NCBI RefSeq assembly: GCF_002078875.1
Contig: NC_034438.1
Location: 22,643,030 to 22,707,029, forward strand
Length of the DNA: 64,000 nucleotides
DNA from: Numida meleagris
Lineage: Eukaryota > Chordata > Aves > Galliformes > Numididae
Direction of reading: 5' to 3'
Under the pieces are notes generated by a model, which saw nothing but the letters and a program-made list of their open reading frames with translations, was not told the origin of the DNA and did no database searches. Position numbers and translations under genes: made by a program. Positions 10,153-22,438 of the stretch are shown piece after piece (positions within the stretch are counted from its first letter, which is position 1; the number at the start of each line of letters is the position of its first letter).

Positions 10153-11258
10153 TATATCTACAGAGACTAATTTTTAAAAAAGGTTATATCCCTTTTCAAC
10201 TGAAAAAAAACACTTTTTTTTTTTTAATCAATCACAGAAGTTATTGTAGACTCATAACTACTATAAAGCATATTAAACCCCAAGAAATTCAAGATGAAGG
10301 TGAAAAATCAAGTATGTTACTGTATGGAAAGTCAAGAGTAAATAAAAAAAAAAACAACCTTTGCACCTATTTTATTAGAATTCACTCAGAGTGGTGGGCT
10401 GGGTAGATGAGAGGAAAATCTGATTTTTAGAAAAACAGTTTACTCAGCTGTAGAATCCCATGGTCTGAAATGGTTTAACATTGAGGTTACAGCACCTTTT
10501 CAGGGTATGCGTTACAAGTTTCAGGATGCTGTGCAGAGTGTCAGCAGCAATGCTCTGTCTCTTCCTGACTTGCCACAAGGCCATGCCACAGGACTGGGAA
10601 CTGGGATGGAGATGCACAGATTGCTGCACTGACTGCCCTACCCAGCCCATGACCTGTTAGTGTCATCAACAGAAGGCAAGGCAGAGTAGTGAAAGGACAG
10701 GATAAGGTGTTTGGCATCAGCAGAAGAGAGGAAGTTAACTTTTTCTTGGACTCTCTGAAATATGAGGCCAGCAGAGGGTGGTTGGTGTTGAAGCAAGACA
10801 GTGGACACTGACATGGGGCCATTACAGAGCTTGTTAAGATCATTAGAAGAGCAGAATCATGAGTGTACACTGAGAAGACACAGAGAATAAATGAAACATG
10901 GAAGAAAATGGGAACAGAGATACAGCAGAATGGTAACTTCCCCCAGCCTGAATTCTATATTTCACAGATTTGTAGAAAGGAAAACCTCAACACCTTCACA
11001 TAAATTGTAAACATAGAAAGAGCTATGCCAAAAAATGCCAATGGAGTTTAAATGTAAAGCCAATTATTTGTGGGTTAGGAAATGGCAGAAATGAGGTTAC
11101 TTGTGTAATTTCAATTCACTTGGGGAGTATGCACTATGTTGAAACAATGCATCCTTTTGTCTGTTCAAACGGAAATACTATAACACCAATCCTAATTGTT
11201 AGTATTCCCAGAATCTTAAGTTTCCCAGGAGGTGGATAGCAGTCATACCAACTTTAAA
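10153..11258. other. No feature recognised
   Basis: Noncoding-looking DNA with poly(A) and poly(T) runs near 10205-10230. The overlapping short minus-strand ORFs near 10444-10870 show no recognisable domain. Confidence 0.45.
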
Positions 11259-11996
11259 GAATCATAGAATCATAGAATAACCAAGGTTGGAAAAGACCTA
11301 CAAGATCATCCAGTCTAACCGTCCACCTATCACCAGTAGTTCTCACTAAATCATGTCCCTCAACATGATGTCTAAATGTTCCTTGAACACGTCCAGGGGC
11401 AGTGGCTCCACCACCTCCCTGGGCAACCAATTCCAGCGTCTGACCACTCTTTCAGAAAAGTAGTATTTCCTAATGTCCAGCCTGAATCTCCCCTGGTGCA
11501 ACTTGAGGCCATTCCCCCTCATCCTGTCACCAGTTACACGAGAGAAGAGGCCGACCCCCAGCTCACTACAACCTCCCTTCAGGTAGTTATAGAGAGCAAT
11601 AAGGTCCCCCCTGAGCCTCCTCTTCTCCAGACTGAACAATCCAGCTCCCTCAGCTGCTCCTCATAAGGCCTGTGCTCCAAACCTCTCACCAGCTTCATCG
11701 CCCTCCTCTGAACACGCTCCAGGGACCCCATGTCTTTCTTGCAGTGAGGGGCCCAAAACTGGACACAGTACTCAAGGTGGGGCCTCACCAGTGCTGAGTA
11801 CAGAGGGACAATGACTTCCCTACTCCTGCTGGCAACACTATTTCTGATACAAGCCGGGATGTCACTGGCCTTCTTGGCCACCTGGGCACACTGCTGGCTC
11901 ATGCTCAGCTGAGCATTGACCAATACCCCCAGGTCCGTTTCCTTTACACAGTCTTCCAGCCACTCTGCCCCAAGCCTGTAGCGCTGCCTGGGGTTC
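11259..11996 (-). mobile_element. CR1 LINE, 5'-truncated, with C-terminal ORF2
   Basis: Tail repeats (ATCATAGAATCATAGAATAA) are on the left. The body reads on the minus strand as the last part of CR1 ORF2, with [33 protein letters not shown] and [19 protein letters not shown], then [11 protein letters not shown] in a shifted frame. The break is a single-base loss near 11640 (AACAATCCAGC, where the copy at 25734 has AACAATCCCAGC). Otherwise the two copies are very alike, in the same orientation. It ends abruptly at CTGCCTGGGGTT. Inactive. Confidence 0.9.
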
Positions 11997-12319
11997 TAGC
12001 CCCTCAGCTAGAATTACAAATGTAGTACAGCAGGGAGGAGTGTGGTTTCTTTATACAGCACTAATCTCTGAAATCATTCTCTCTCCCCCTTTGTTTCTCT
12101 TTTTCCACTTAAAACCTGCTTCTATGAATTGTCTATGTCTCTGCAGCCTTGCAGTGTAAGCCTTTTGTTTCAGGAAGGTAAAGACTGTTTCCACCAGGAA
12201 ATGCATATTTTCTAAGTAAAGCAGTAGAGGATGCTTCTTAGATGGAACTTTTCTTTTGTTGCAGATCTCTCTTCACAGTAGAGCTACCCCATCCATTCAA
12301 TGAGGTTGGAATTCTGCAA
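11997..12319. other. No feature recognised
   Basis: Short spacer between two CR1 copies, with no gene or repeat seen. Confidence 0.45.
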
Positions 12320-12628
12320 GAAATTATATAGCAAGGTGGGAGTCGGCCTCTTCTCCCAGATAATTAGCACTAGGACAAGAGGGAATGGCCTCAAGATGAG
12401 CCAGGGGTGGTTCAGGTTGGACATTTGAAAGAATTTATTCTCAGAAAGAGTGGTCAGGCATTGGAACAAGTTGCTCAGGGGAGTGGTGGAGTCACCATAT
12501 CTGGGGGTGTTTAAGAAAATGTAGTACCTAGGGACAGGGTTTAGTGGGCAGTACTGGCCGTAGATGGACAGTTGGACTAGATGATCTTAGAGGTCTTTTC
12601 CAACCTTAATGATTCTATGATTCTGTGT
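12320..12628 (+). mobile_element. CR1 3' end, 5'-truncated
   Basis: Contains GGGAGTCGGCCTCTTCTCCC, AGAGGGAATGGCCTCAAG, GGACTAGATGATCTTAGAGG and a tail GATTCTATGATTCTGTG. It is in opposite orientation to the CR1 at 11259-11996. Confidence 0.85.
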
Positions 12629-15600
12629 ACATATTTGTGTAGTAACTTAATCATAATGTATATACACAAGAATAAAATGAAGCATGTCTGAGCATCCTCA
12701 GTTCTAGAATTTCTGGCCCTTAAGAGCCTTTCAGTGAAATCTCTAAATGTCCTTACAAAATTTGAACTGTAAAAGACAAATCCCACCCTGTGGCATCATA
12801 CAGACCCACATGAGTCACCAGCAGAATCAAGTTACTTTATTACTTGACTGTTCAGAACAATGGGTAAAGTTCACAGCTGTCAGTTGTTACACAGTTAGCA
12901 CTGGGCAGGGGTGAAAATACAGATTGAGCCCATGGGTTTCGCTGCTGTGTTCTGACAGTAGAGAGATGATCTCCTTGGTTCTTAATGTACTGTACCTGGA
13001 GGAAACACCTGCCCTGGTAAGCACACCTCTCATGCTCTTTCAGTCATCAGATCTGAGCGGTTCTGCCTTCTCTGTAACACCCCATTTCACCCTCTCTTTT
13101 GACTTGTCTGTATTTTTGACTGGAACTTTCAAATTTCTTCTTTATTCACTACCTTTCCAGTTTGAAGCCCTTCTTCCTCCCTCTACCATAGATTCTCCCC
13201 ATATTTGTTCTTCACTCAATTCGCCTGCTTGGTGCTTTTCCAAGCCTATCTCATCAGATTCTAGCTTAGGGTCTTCTTCTGACTGTGACTTGGTCCTTGA
13301 TTCACTGGATCCCACTCAGTTACTTGCCATTTCACTCTCTGGTCCTTAATCATGGTTTCCATTTGGACTTCTCTTTTCCTGTAATGTCAAGTCCTGTTCT
13401 GCCTTTTTGTAAAACTGATCCCAGTCTCAAAGTCGGCTTCTCTTTCAAGTGTGAGCTACAGAATGATCAGTCTCTAGAGATTTGTAGGTAAATTTCCCAA
13501 GCGTGTGTGAAGAGTCATACTCATCAAGTTCAGTATGGTGGAAATTGGAAACAACTGGCAGAGGAATGGAAAAGGACTAAAATTTTGGGAAAAAAACATC
13601 CATCTCAGAATGTTCATGGACAGTTTTCCATTTCTTGTTCCACTGCATGAAGATGTTAGTGCTTCCCAAAGGAAGCCTGGGCAAAACTTTCTCACATGGA
13701 CAAGATAATGGATATGTAGGACTTCATTCTCAGCAGCTGCACAAGCCTAGGTGCATGGAAACTGTTTGGAAATAGTTGAAAGTATCCAATGTCTTTTATG
13801 GAAAGATTCCTGATGGGAAGATAATTTTATCCAAATACGATTCTCAGAGTCTCAGAAAAACTCATCTCTAAGAAGGAATACTCAGGCAGAAAAATTAAGC
13901 TTTCTTTCTCCTTCCAAATATTCACAGAGTGATTCTATTGTTAGAACTTCTAGAAGAACTTAAAAAAAAAGTGGAAAAGGAGAACTGCAGAAATCAGAAG
14001 CTAATTACTCTAACACAATCTCATAGTAAATGAGTGTTTTATATACTACAAGCTTTCAGATCCTGTGAAATAATCTTAAAAATATCAAGATATTATTGCA
14101 AAGAGAGGAGTAATAGGAAGAACAGATACAGAGATCATGGATGAAATTTGGTATTTGTTAAGAACTCAACTAGAAACAAAGTTAGTCTGGTTTGGCAGGA
14201 CTTTGATATTTTTCTCTGTCAAAAGGAGAAGAGCCATATGATTGCTATGACTTTATGAAAACAAAAATCATATTCTCAATAATGTAAATATGACTGAAAA
14301 ACATTTTTTATAAGTATGTAGTTTTTCAGATGTGACCCACAGAGCACTATTAAAGAAGACTCTGTGTGCACAAGTACAGTTTGTCAGGAAAGAGATGTTG
14401 TTTGAGAGGTTTGAGATCCACAATGCCATTATTGCAGCACTTCAAAACTCATAAGTAAAAAATGTGGTTTTTTTTTTTTTTTACAGTATTTCCAGTCTCT
14501 TTAGCTGAAATTGCAAAAAATACCTGAAAGTGCTGGGAAGCAAGTTCAGTAATGTATCTAGATAAATGTGGAGTAAATAGAAGTGACAGGCTGAAAGAGT
14601 CAGTCTGCTAGCATAAGCTGTGCTTTCTCTGTGGTCAGAAAAAAAACATGGTAAGGAACTGCAGCCACTGATAAACCTGACTAAGAAATCAAAGCATTAC
14701 TCAGAGCTCAGTATCTTTAAAAAATTTCTGTAGGGGTGTAGTGCCACAGAGCTGTGTAGGAGATGTGTGATCTATTTCTGGTGATAAGACAATTAGATGT
14801 TGGAAGTGGGTGCCGGAAAACAAGCATTCACTGGCAACAGGACTGAGAAATATTGGACCATAAGGCATCTCAGGGAATTATGTCATATAGTTGCTTTCAA
14901 AAACAAATCTAGTCCTAGTTTCAGTGTACTGCATTTCCTTGAATACAAGGGAGCACTTAGGTTTTTTCATGTATTCTAAGAGAAAAAAAATGGTGAATAT
15001 AAATTTTTCTAGGCTGGTGGAAATACAGACAGAAACCTTGAGCTCAGGGAAGAAGATACCATCTACACTATTCCCCTCTCTTCTCTAATTCATTTATAAA
15101 TTAAAGAAAGATTCTGCAAGGGAATATGATGGAGAAGTGATCCCACACACGGAAAGAAGCATGTGTGTGGGGAAAGAGATTTGTGATTAGACAGGAGAAA
15201 GCAGGGCAAGGACAAGGCATGAAAGAGTAGGAGGAAGGAAGAGATACAGTGGAGCAGCAACACTTGAGAAGGTGAGGACAGTGTGAGGTGCTGGCTTCCC
15301 CATCCTCAAAGGGAATGAACACCCCGGCTTCCTTAGGGATTTTGGAATGCACAAACTTTGGGTATTAAACCAAACAGCAGCTGATGTAAGGGAGTAGCTG
15401 TAGTACTCAAGCCCAGATGCTTGGAGGTGGTAGTGGCTGCAGGCTGCAAACCAGTGGAGGATGTCTCTATCCCTCCAGCCACCCTCACCTCTCCCACCTG
15501 CAGGCAGGGAGGCCTTGCTCCTGTGGTTACTCTCCAGTCATTGCTTCTTTTGTTTTTGCTCTTTCTTTGGGATACTGCTCTTCAAGCCATCTGTTCCTTG

Positions 15601-17094
15601 AAAATCAGCATCCTTTGGATTGCCAGGAGAAGTGACTGGGAGAAAGTTTATACTTTTTTATTCCTTTGCCCTTCAATAGAACTTTTGTTTATTTATTTGT
15701 GTTGACAACTCCCAAAATATTTGGAGAGCACAAGACTATATTCTTTCACATTTTGGTTTGATAGACCAAACAAGCCAATCAATTTATTTTATTTTTTAGT
15801 TCTCAAATAACTGCTTTTAAGTTCCCTAAATATCTTTATCATTTGTCTGGTTTTGGTACTAGAATAGTACCAAATAGCTAGAATACCTTTTCTTGAAAGT
15901 GCTGACTAGAACTGAGAAGAGATTGCACACCAAATCTTTCAAATGGGATTTCCATGTTACAAGCATGTCTGCCTTCTCCATAGGAATTGTGGCTCATAAC
16001 CAAGATGTGATTTACCAATGCAGATCTGGTTTTGTAGGGAGAATACGGAGGTACTAAGAAGGGTTAGTCAAAATGCAGACCCATTATGGTGCTTCTTGCT
16101 TTTCCAGCTCTGTTCTGCTGCTGTTCCAAGACTTTGGCCATGCCAGTGGCCATGCTGGTACTCAGCAGGCTTGAGCTTCAAGTGGCACAGCCATCTGCTT
16201 TTTTCCTTCTATAGGTATCACACCAGGAGGGAGGTTCAGCACAACACTGCTCTCAGAGGTATTGATACTGCTGCCAGGTTTACAGGTGTTGCCCCAGCTG
16301 GTTGGTTAGTTAGGGCAGTGGTGTCAGAATGGAGTTTGGCAGCTTGGCTGCTGCCTATGAATATACGTGCCAGGAATATGCTGCTTCATGACAACAAACA
16401 ACAGCCTCTCTCCCACACCATACTGTGCTTTGCTCTGCCTGAAGCCATCCATCCCTTGTTTGATGGTGGCATTTCTTACAGAGAGTTGCAGCCACTGACC
16501 TGCTGATGATTTCCATCAGGCGGAGTGTCCTACTGCTCAAGGCTGCCTCCACCATAGTGCTTTAGACAAACAAAGAAAAAAAGCACTCTAAAGCAACAGC
16601 AAAAACTTAGAGCTGAACATCTAGTCATCACTATTGAATTTCACTGTATTATAGTTCCTCATTCTTCAATATGAGGTGATGACTTCTGTATCAGTTCTGT
16701 TAATGGCACAGTATGTACATATCATTTAATCTCCTATCTTGCTTTCTTCATATCTGCATGTGCAGTTCAGCCTCAGCTGATGGTTGTCACCACGTTTTCT
16801 TAATTTATGGATAGGCAAGACAGAGAGGTGATTTCTGTTAGCTTGGCAAGCATAAACAAAGGCTTTTTCCATGAGACAAATAATGTTAATTCAACCAAAT
16901 CAACCTGGAAAGTGATCAAAATTGTAAATGGATGTAATTGAGGGGAAGCTTAAGGCTCTGAGATGGCTCAGTCAGACCTGGAGGAACAATAACAGTAAAT
17001 AAGGAAGGGAAGTGAGTTATGTGGAGCTGTTACACTGAACTGTAACAATAAATTAACATTGTTTAAAAGAAGAACTAAGAAGGAAGAGAAAAAA

Positions 17095-17143
<49 letters not shown>

Positions 17144-18620
17144 TAAGCAGGAGATTGGCTTGCAGTGAGAATTTCCTTGTCTCTATCTCTGTTACCCTAC
17201 ACAGGATCTTATCTGTCCCTGTACTCCTACATTATTACTTACAGAGGAGTATGAAATATATAGGACATTTCACCAGTCAATGAAGACATTCTTGGTATCC
17301 CCCACAGAGCTGTTCTGGAGATAGCGGTTTTTCTTTGCCCCTGGATCTTCTCGCACCTCTGCTTCTTGAGTTCACTTACAATTCTTCCCCCAGGACTCTG
17401 TGTCAGTTTTCTTTCTTTTATATTTTTTCTTTTATATTTAGTCTTAGTGAGTTCTGCTTTTGCACCCATGCAGTGGGAAAATATAATACTTCATGCAAGC
17501 CAAATATGCGAACAAGTTGAAAGGCAGAGACAGATGGAGCCATCTCCGTGATATCTAAACAAAACACTTTGGACATAATGAAATACTAAAGCATTTTCAT
17601 TAGTGTGTAAGCTTTAGCTGAAAGAACAAAACTGACGCAACACTTACTCGTCTATGGATTTAGAGCCTTCATTCCTTTGCTCTCGACCTGCTGTGACTGC
17701 ATGTAAAATGTCATGAGGGATTTTTAGGAGCTAATCAATCCAGACTCCTCGCTACTTGACATCAAGGAATATATTTACAAGCTTACATTTGCCTAGACTG
17801 AATTATTTTGATCACAGTCTTATTTCACTTTCATCACCGCTGTAAGGTGGCAGAAAGAGCTGGTGTGGGTCTTGTCTTTCCCCAGATAACAATGGAGGCT
17901 GCCATGAGCAATTCACTGCCAGAAGTTAGTACATCTAGGTTGATTTTTAGTGGAACATACACAGAACTCCATGCACCTCAGAGTGAATACACAAAACCCA
18001 AACAAAAAATGATAATAGCCATCCAGAAAGACAAAGCAGACTAATCATAACCTTGCATGTGGAGTGCTGCCCACAACAAACCTCAGGACGGTGCCACTGA
18101 GTCTGCAGCTGCCCTAGTGCTGAGGCCTCATGCTGTGCTATGAGTTACTGTGAGAAACATAAAACTGAGGAAGCTGCTGTTTTCTCCATGTGATGCGATG
18201 TGCCTCACACCCCAGTGCTGAGGCTACAAATGATTCATGCAAGGTTTATTGTGCTTAGTTTTGTTGGAAGGTTTCCCTTGCTATTTAACTTGTTTGCTTC
18301 ATCTCCACTCATCCCATAGCTGGTAACTTCTGTAGGTCAGATGCTGAGACAAGGATCAGTAACACACATACGTATATGAATTACAACCACTTGTGGAAGT
18401 GCCTGCCTTCACCCAGAGAGGTATGGAAGCAGGGTAGGTCCTCTCCTCCATTCCAGCCTCTGTCTGGGAGACCTCACCCTCTGTGGCAGAGACAAACCTC
18501 CTGTTGAGGAACAGTTGCAAACATGCCATTGCCTTGCTGTGTTTCACAGCACCATGCCCAATCCATGGGTAAAACCTGGATTTTCTGCCATTTCTGCTGA
18601 GGGGCTGATGTCTGCACCTC
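12629..18620. other. Upstream intergenic region, no gene recognised
   Basis: About 6 kb ahead of the CpG island. It has a (GAAA)n array (listed) and several short open frames, the longest at 12924-13349 (141 residues, Ser/Leu/Phe-rich) and 16018-16506 (162 residues). Neither shows a recognisable domain, and both lack supporting context. Distal regulatory elements of HOMER1 could lie here but cannot be told from sequence alone. Confidence 0.45.
17094..17142. repeat. (GAAA)n microsatellite
   Basis: About eleven to twelve uninterrupted GAAA units after an A-rich stretch. An ORF running through it (poly-Lys/Glu) is an artefact of the repeat. Confidence 0.95.
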
Positions 18621-19229
18621 CCCGCGCGCTCATTGTAGTTTAATACAGCTGGGATGGCTACAACTTTTCTTGAACAGGGAAACAGAGGAGCAGGGGCCAG
18701 GACGTGTCCCACCACCAGTGCCACTGCCCTGCCTAGCAGCGGTCAGGAGGGGCAGGAGGGCTAACCGACACAGCGGGTGCCTATCGGCTGGAAGCAGTGG
18801 ATGCGGGCTGCTCTGCTCAGTTAGGCACAGCGGGACATGTTATCTGCTGCACAGCACCAGAGACTGACGCGGCCAACAGCAGCGTACTGGGCGCGCTTGA
18901 GGTGCCGGCTCCGTTCCTCCAGCACGGCCGTGCCGGCAGCCGTCCCTTGGTGATGTCGGGATGCCCGTGTGGTTCCCTCGCGGCTCGGGCTCGGGCTCGG
19001 GCCGTTCGCGGACCGCCTGCAGGCACCGGTCCCGGTAGCGGGATGCCGTACCCGCTGCCCCGCGCCCCGGGCCACCTCCGCCGCACCGTGGGCGGGCGCG
19101 GCGTTGCCGCGGAGACGGCGCCGCGGGGGCGAGCGGGTGCCGCCGGCGCCCCGGGGAGGTGCACGGAGGCGGCCGCACCGCGCCGAGCCCCACATCCTCG
19201 CCCGCCGACCCTCCCCGCCGTCGCCATTC

Positions 19230-19239
19230 CCTATTATAG
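19230..19239 (+). promoter_or_regulatory. CArG-like (SRF) site
   Basis: CCTATTATAG matches CC(A/T)6GG with one mismatch in the last two bases. It lies about 120-150 bases upstream of the likely start of transcription. SRF binding would fit an immediate-early gene, but one mismatch makes this tentative. Confidence 0.35.
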
Positions 19240-19266
19240 AAGTGCTTCCGGCGGCCCGGACCGCTC

Positions 19267-19274
19267 TGACATCA
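19267..19274 (+). promoter_or_regulatory. CRE-like site (TGACATCA)
   Basis: One base from the CRE palindrome (and also AP-1/ATF-like). It is the furthest upstream of four such sites within about 80 bases. Confidence 0.4.
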
Positions 19275-19288
19275 TCCCCCGCACCCGG

Positions 19289-19296
19289 TGACGTCA
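19289..19296 (+). promoter_or_regulatory. Perfect cAMP response element
   Basis: TGACGTCA, the full CREB/ATF palindrome, lies about 60 bases upstream of the TATA-like box. CREB control of HOMER1 is established in mammals, so a functional role is likely. Confidence 0.75.
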
Positions 19297-19313
19297 GCGC
19301 CGGGAGCAGGGCG

Positions 19314-19321
19314 TGACGTCG
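19314..19321 (+). promoter_or_regulatory. CRE variant TGACGTCG
   Basis: Differs from the palindrome only in its last base and keeps the TGACG half-site. It lies 25 bases after the perfect CRE. Confidence 0.6.
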
Positions 19322-19339
19322 GTGCGTAGGGGAGCGCGG

Positions 19340-19347
19340 TGACGTGT
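19340..19347 (+). promoter_or_regulatory. CRE half-site TGACGTGT
   Basis: TGACG half-site only two bases ahead of the CTATTTAAAG box. Together with the sites at 19267, 19289 and 19314 it forms a compact CRE cluster. Confidence 0.5.
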
Positions 19348-19348
19348 G

Positions 19349-19358
19349 CTATTTAAAG
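19349..19358 (+). promoter_or_regulatory. HOMER1: TATA-like box CTATTTAAAG
   Basis: The TATTTAAA core sits in otherwise very GC-rich DNA, so it stands out. It would place a plus-strand start of transcription near 19378-19385. It also resembles a MEF2 site with one mismatch. The orientation agrees with HOMER1. Confidence 0.55.
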
Positions 19359-19738
19359 CTCCCCGGGCGGAGGATGGAGGCAGAGCGAGCGGGTGCCGCC
19401 GCGAGGAGCAGCCGGCGGGTGGCGGGCGCAGTAGGGCCCCGGCCGGATCAGTTCCCGCTCCTACCCCGGTTCCCATCCCGGGTCCCGTCCTAGCCCCGGG
19501 GCAGCGGGACGGCTGCGGGCTGCGCCTGCCCACCGCGAGAGCGGGAGGCGGCAGAGGTGTGAGGCGGAGGCGGGCATACGGGCGGCCGCGGGCAGCGGCT
19601 CGCAGCAGCCGGGCACCGCCTGACGCGGCGCTCTCTTCCCCCACGCCTCCCGCCCTCTCCCTTCCTCCTTCCCTCCATCCTATCCCACCCCATCGGCGGG
19701 GTTGAGCCCGCGGCCCCGCCGCAGAGCAGCGCGGCCCG

Positions 19739-20608
19739 NNNNNNNNNNNNNNNNNNNNNNNNNNNNNNNNNNNNNNNNNNNNNNNNNNNNNNNNNNNNNN
19801 NNNNNNNNNNNNNNNNNNNNNNNNNNNNNNNNNNNNNNNNNNNNNNNNNNNNNNNNNNNNNNNNNNNNNNNNNNNNNNNNNNNNNNNNNNNNNNNNNNNN
19901 NNNNNNNNNNNNNNNNNNNNNNNNNNNNNNNNNNNNNNNNNNNNNNNNNNNNNNNNNNNNNNNNNNNNNNNNNNNNNNNNNNNNNNNNNNNNNNNNNNNN
20001 NNNNNNNNNNNNNNNNNNNNNNNNNNNNNNNNNNNNNNNNNNNNNNNNNNNNNNNNNNNNNNNNNNNNNNNNNNNNNNNNNNNNNNNNNNNNNNNNNNNN
20101 NNNNNNNNNNNNNNNNNNNNNNNNNNNNNNNNNNNNNNNNNNNNNNNNNNNNNNNNNNNNNNNNNNNNNNNNNNNNNNNNNNNNNNNNNNNNNNNNNNNN
20201 NNNNNNNNNNNNNNNNNNNNNNNNNNNNNNNNNNNNNNNNNNNNNNNNNNNNNNNNNNNNNNNNNNNNNNNNNNNNNNNNNNNNNNNNNNNNNNNNNNNN
20301 NNNNNNNNNNNNNNNNNNNNNNNNNNNNNNNNNNNNNNNNNNNNNNNNNNNNNNNNNNNNNNNNNNNNNNNNNNNNNNNNNNNNNNNNNNNNNNNNNNNN
20401 NNNNNNNNNNNNNNNNNNNNNNNNNNNNNNNNNNNNNNNNNNNNNNNNNNNNNNNNNNNNNNNNNNNNNNNNNNNNNNNNNNNNNNNNNNNNNNNNNNNN
20501 NNNNNNNNNNNNNNNNNNNNNNNNNNNNNNNNNNNNNNNNNNNNNNNNNNNNNNNNNNNNNNNNNNNNNNNNNNNNNNNNNNNNNNNNNNNNNNNNNNNN
20601 NNNNNNNN
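19739..20608. other. Assembly gap, 870 N
   Basis: An unbroken run of N inside the CpG island. It probably hides the rest of HOMER1 exon 1, including the start codon, and the first splice donor. Open frames across it are artefacts. Confidence 0.99.
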
Positions 20609-22438
20609 GGGAGCGGGTGCCGCTGCCATCGGCGCTGAGCGAGGCTGCAGGGCGCTGCACGGGGGCTCTGTCCGCCGTAGCGCGCCGAGTGCGGGATCCG
20701 TCTCGGCTTCCCGGCGGTGGCCCTGCCCTGCCCGGCGCTGGCGGGCGGTCGGGCCCGAGAACAGCTGCCCCGGGCTCGGTGTGGCGGGGGAGCTGCAGCG
20801 CGGCCGGGGCTCGTTGTAGCTTCGGGGGATATCGAGCGTGTCAGGTGCCCACACGTGAAGAAGGCTCTAAAGAGATCTGCTTCACGGCGCGTCCCCCAGA
20901 TACGTGGGGACATCCACCCGAAATTATAAGGAGATGGGGAGGGATAAAATCTTTAAAACGAAGCTAGCTGCATCTAATCTAGGAGACATAAAAGTGGCAT
21001 AGATACCTGTGGAAACTTTCCACGTTTGCAGTCTCACATTTGTACAGAGAGATGAAGAAATAACGCTTACTGCTGTGCTTGCCTGGTAACCTCTGGATGG
21101 AGTGGAGCTCATCCATGTTCCACAGCAGCAGAAGAACAATGTGATTTGGGTGACTGCAATGTGGAGGCAGGCTTTTAAGGCAGCAACAGGACGCTGGTTT
21201 CCTGAGACTGCTGTATTGTTCAGGGTATAAGAGTTACAACTCGAGTCGTTTGTGTTTTGGTCATTCAGAAATTTGGATGTGAAATTAGCATAGTGCAGGA
21301 ACATGGAGCTGCAGGTGCATAATTCCTCCAGCTGTCAAAGGCACATGGAACTCTCCACTGTACAAACCTGACTGTGGTGGCGGTGGCAGCTGTTCCCCAG
21401 CACTCCGAGTCATTGGGGCACGCTCACTCTGCAAGATGTAGGAAGGAACATCTCATTAGTCATTAGCCTTTATTTTCCATTAAAAAAAAAAATCCGTGCA
21501 GAATAAACTCAAGCTTGCGGCTGTCTGCATCTTCAGGGAAGTGGTCATACGTTCTGAAAACCTGGCAAAAGGCTAAATGGTAGTGTGGTGTTTGGGGGCT
21601 TTGTCCTTAAAGCTGCTGAACAGGCACAGAATTTTTTATGCTTTTAAATTCAAATAATGGGAAAAGCATCACGCTTATTTAAAATCGGTATTATTTATGG
21701 AGATGTTTAGGTTTAACCTGCTGCAAATACTGAGAACTGTTGAGTAATAAGCATTGCCTTTTCTCTAACAGAGCTTTCTGAAAACAAATTCTTGATTTAA
21801 AAAAAAAAAAAAAGATTAAAATCCCCCTCCATTTAAAAAACTCGGTGCTGCTGGTGTGTTAATGCTGCAGTTTCTTAATGAACGAATTGGTATCTGTAGA
21901 GAGTGGTGAAAAGCCTAAATACTGAAGAACTGTAAAAAAAGTTATTTGGAGAAATAATGCAAATATATTTTTGTGATGGCTTCAGGGGGATATCTTGGCA
22001 CGCTGAGGTCAAGATGGGAAAAGTTGTTGGCATGTATTTTGAAGACCCTTCAGACGATACACATTGAGGTATGCCAACAGAGTTCCTTTGCAGACCGTCT
22101 TTTAACAAGATGGAAATAACCAGAAATGTGAGTGTGTGTTACTGATGGGCTCCCTGCCATGCAAGTTTGGGGGAGCACATCCAAGCCTGTGCCAGCCCTG
22201 TAGACCTGCAGTTATGTATTGGACATTCGCTGATGTTCAGAGTCCTCTTTCAAAAGCTGTTTTGAATTAGCATCTAAATGCAGTTCCCTATGGATTTGGG
22301 GCTATTTTGAGACCAACACGTACTAGAATCTTAACACTGCAGTTACAAAAATAGTCTTCTGATACTCTACTACGGTCTTAAAATCAAGCTCTTTAGAAGC
22401 AAGTTGCGAAATGACTGATAATCGTATGTCCATCCATG

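Larger units (their letters stand above)
18900..20830. promoter_or_regulatory. HOMER1: CpG island at the HOMER1 promoter, interrupted by a gap
   Basis: GC content and CpG density rise sharply from about 18900, with runs such as GGCTCGGGCTCGGGCTCGG, and fall after about 20830. It contains the CRE cluster, a TATA-like box and an 870-base run of N. It is the only CpG island in the window and lies about 20 kb upstream of HOMER1 exon 2. That fits the 5' end of HOMER1, whose first intron is long. The open frames in the island come from high GC and from the N run. Confidence 0.85.

Noticed and set aside
12924..13349. 141-residue Ser/Leu/Phe-rich ORF
   Set aside because: No recognisable domain, no poly(A) or splice context, and no sign of codon constraint by eye. 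It could be an old retroelement remnant, but nothing supports that.
16018..16506. 162-residue plus-strand ORF
   Set aside because: No domain or similarity is recognised. Likely a chance open frame.
17059..17283. 74-residue ORF rich in Lys and Glu
   Set aside because: Produced by the (GAAA)n repeat at 17094-17142.
18541..18575. ATGGGTAAAA as a possible HOMER1 exon 1 end
   Set aside because: Exon 1 must end ATGGG before GT. Here a GT donor would leave only ATGG, the wrong phase, and the site is upstream of the promoter elements.
18797..19316. GC-rich open frames of 115-164 residues on both strands at the CpG island
   Set aside because: Several overlapping frames on both strands are open at once, typical of CpG islands. 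The composition is Arg/Ala/Pro/Gly only and no motif is seen.
19294..20967. Very long open frames on both strands over the CpG island
   Set aside because: They run through 870 N and owe their length to the gap and to high GC content. No domain is recognisable.
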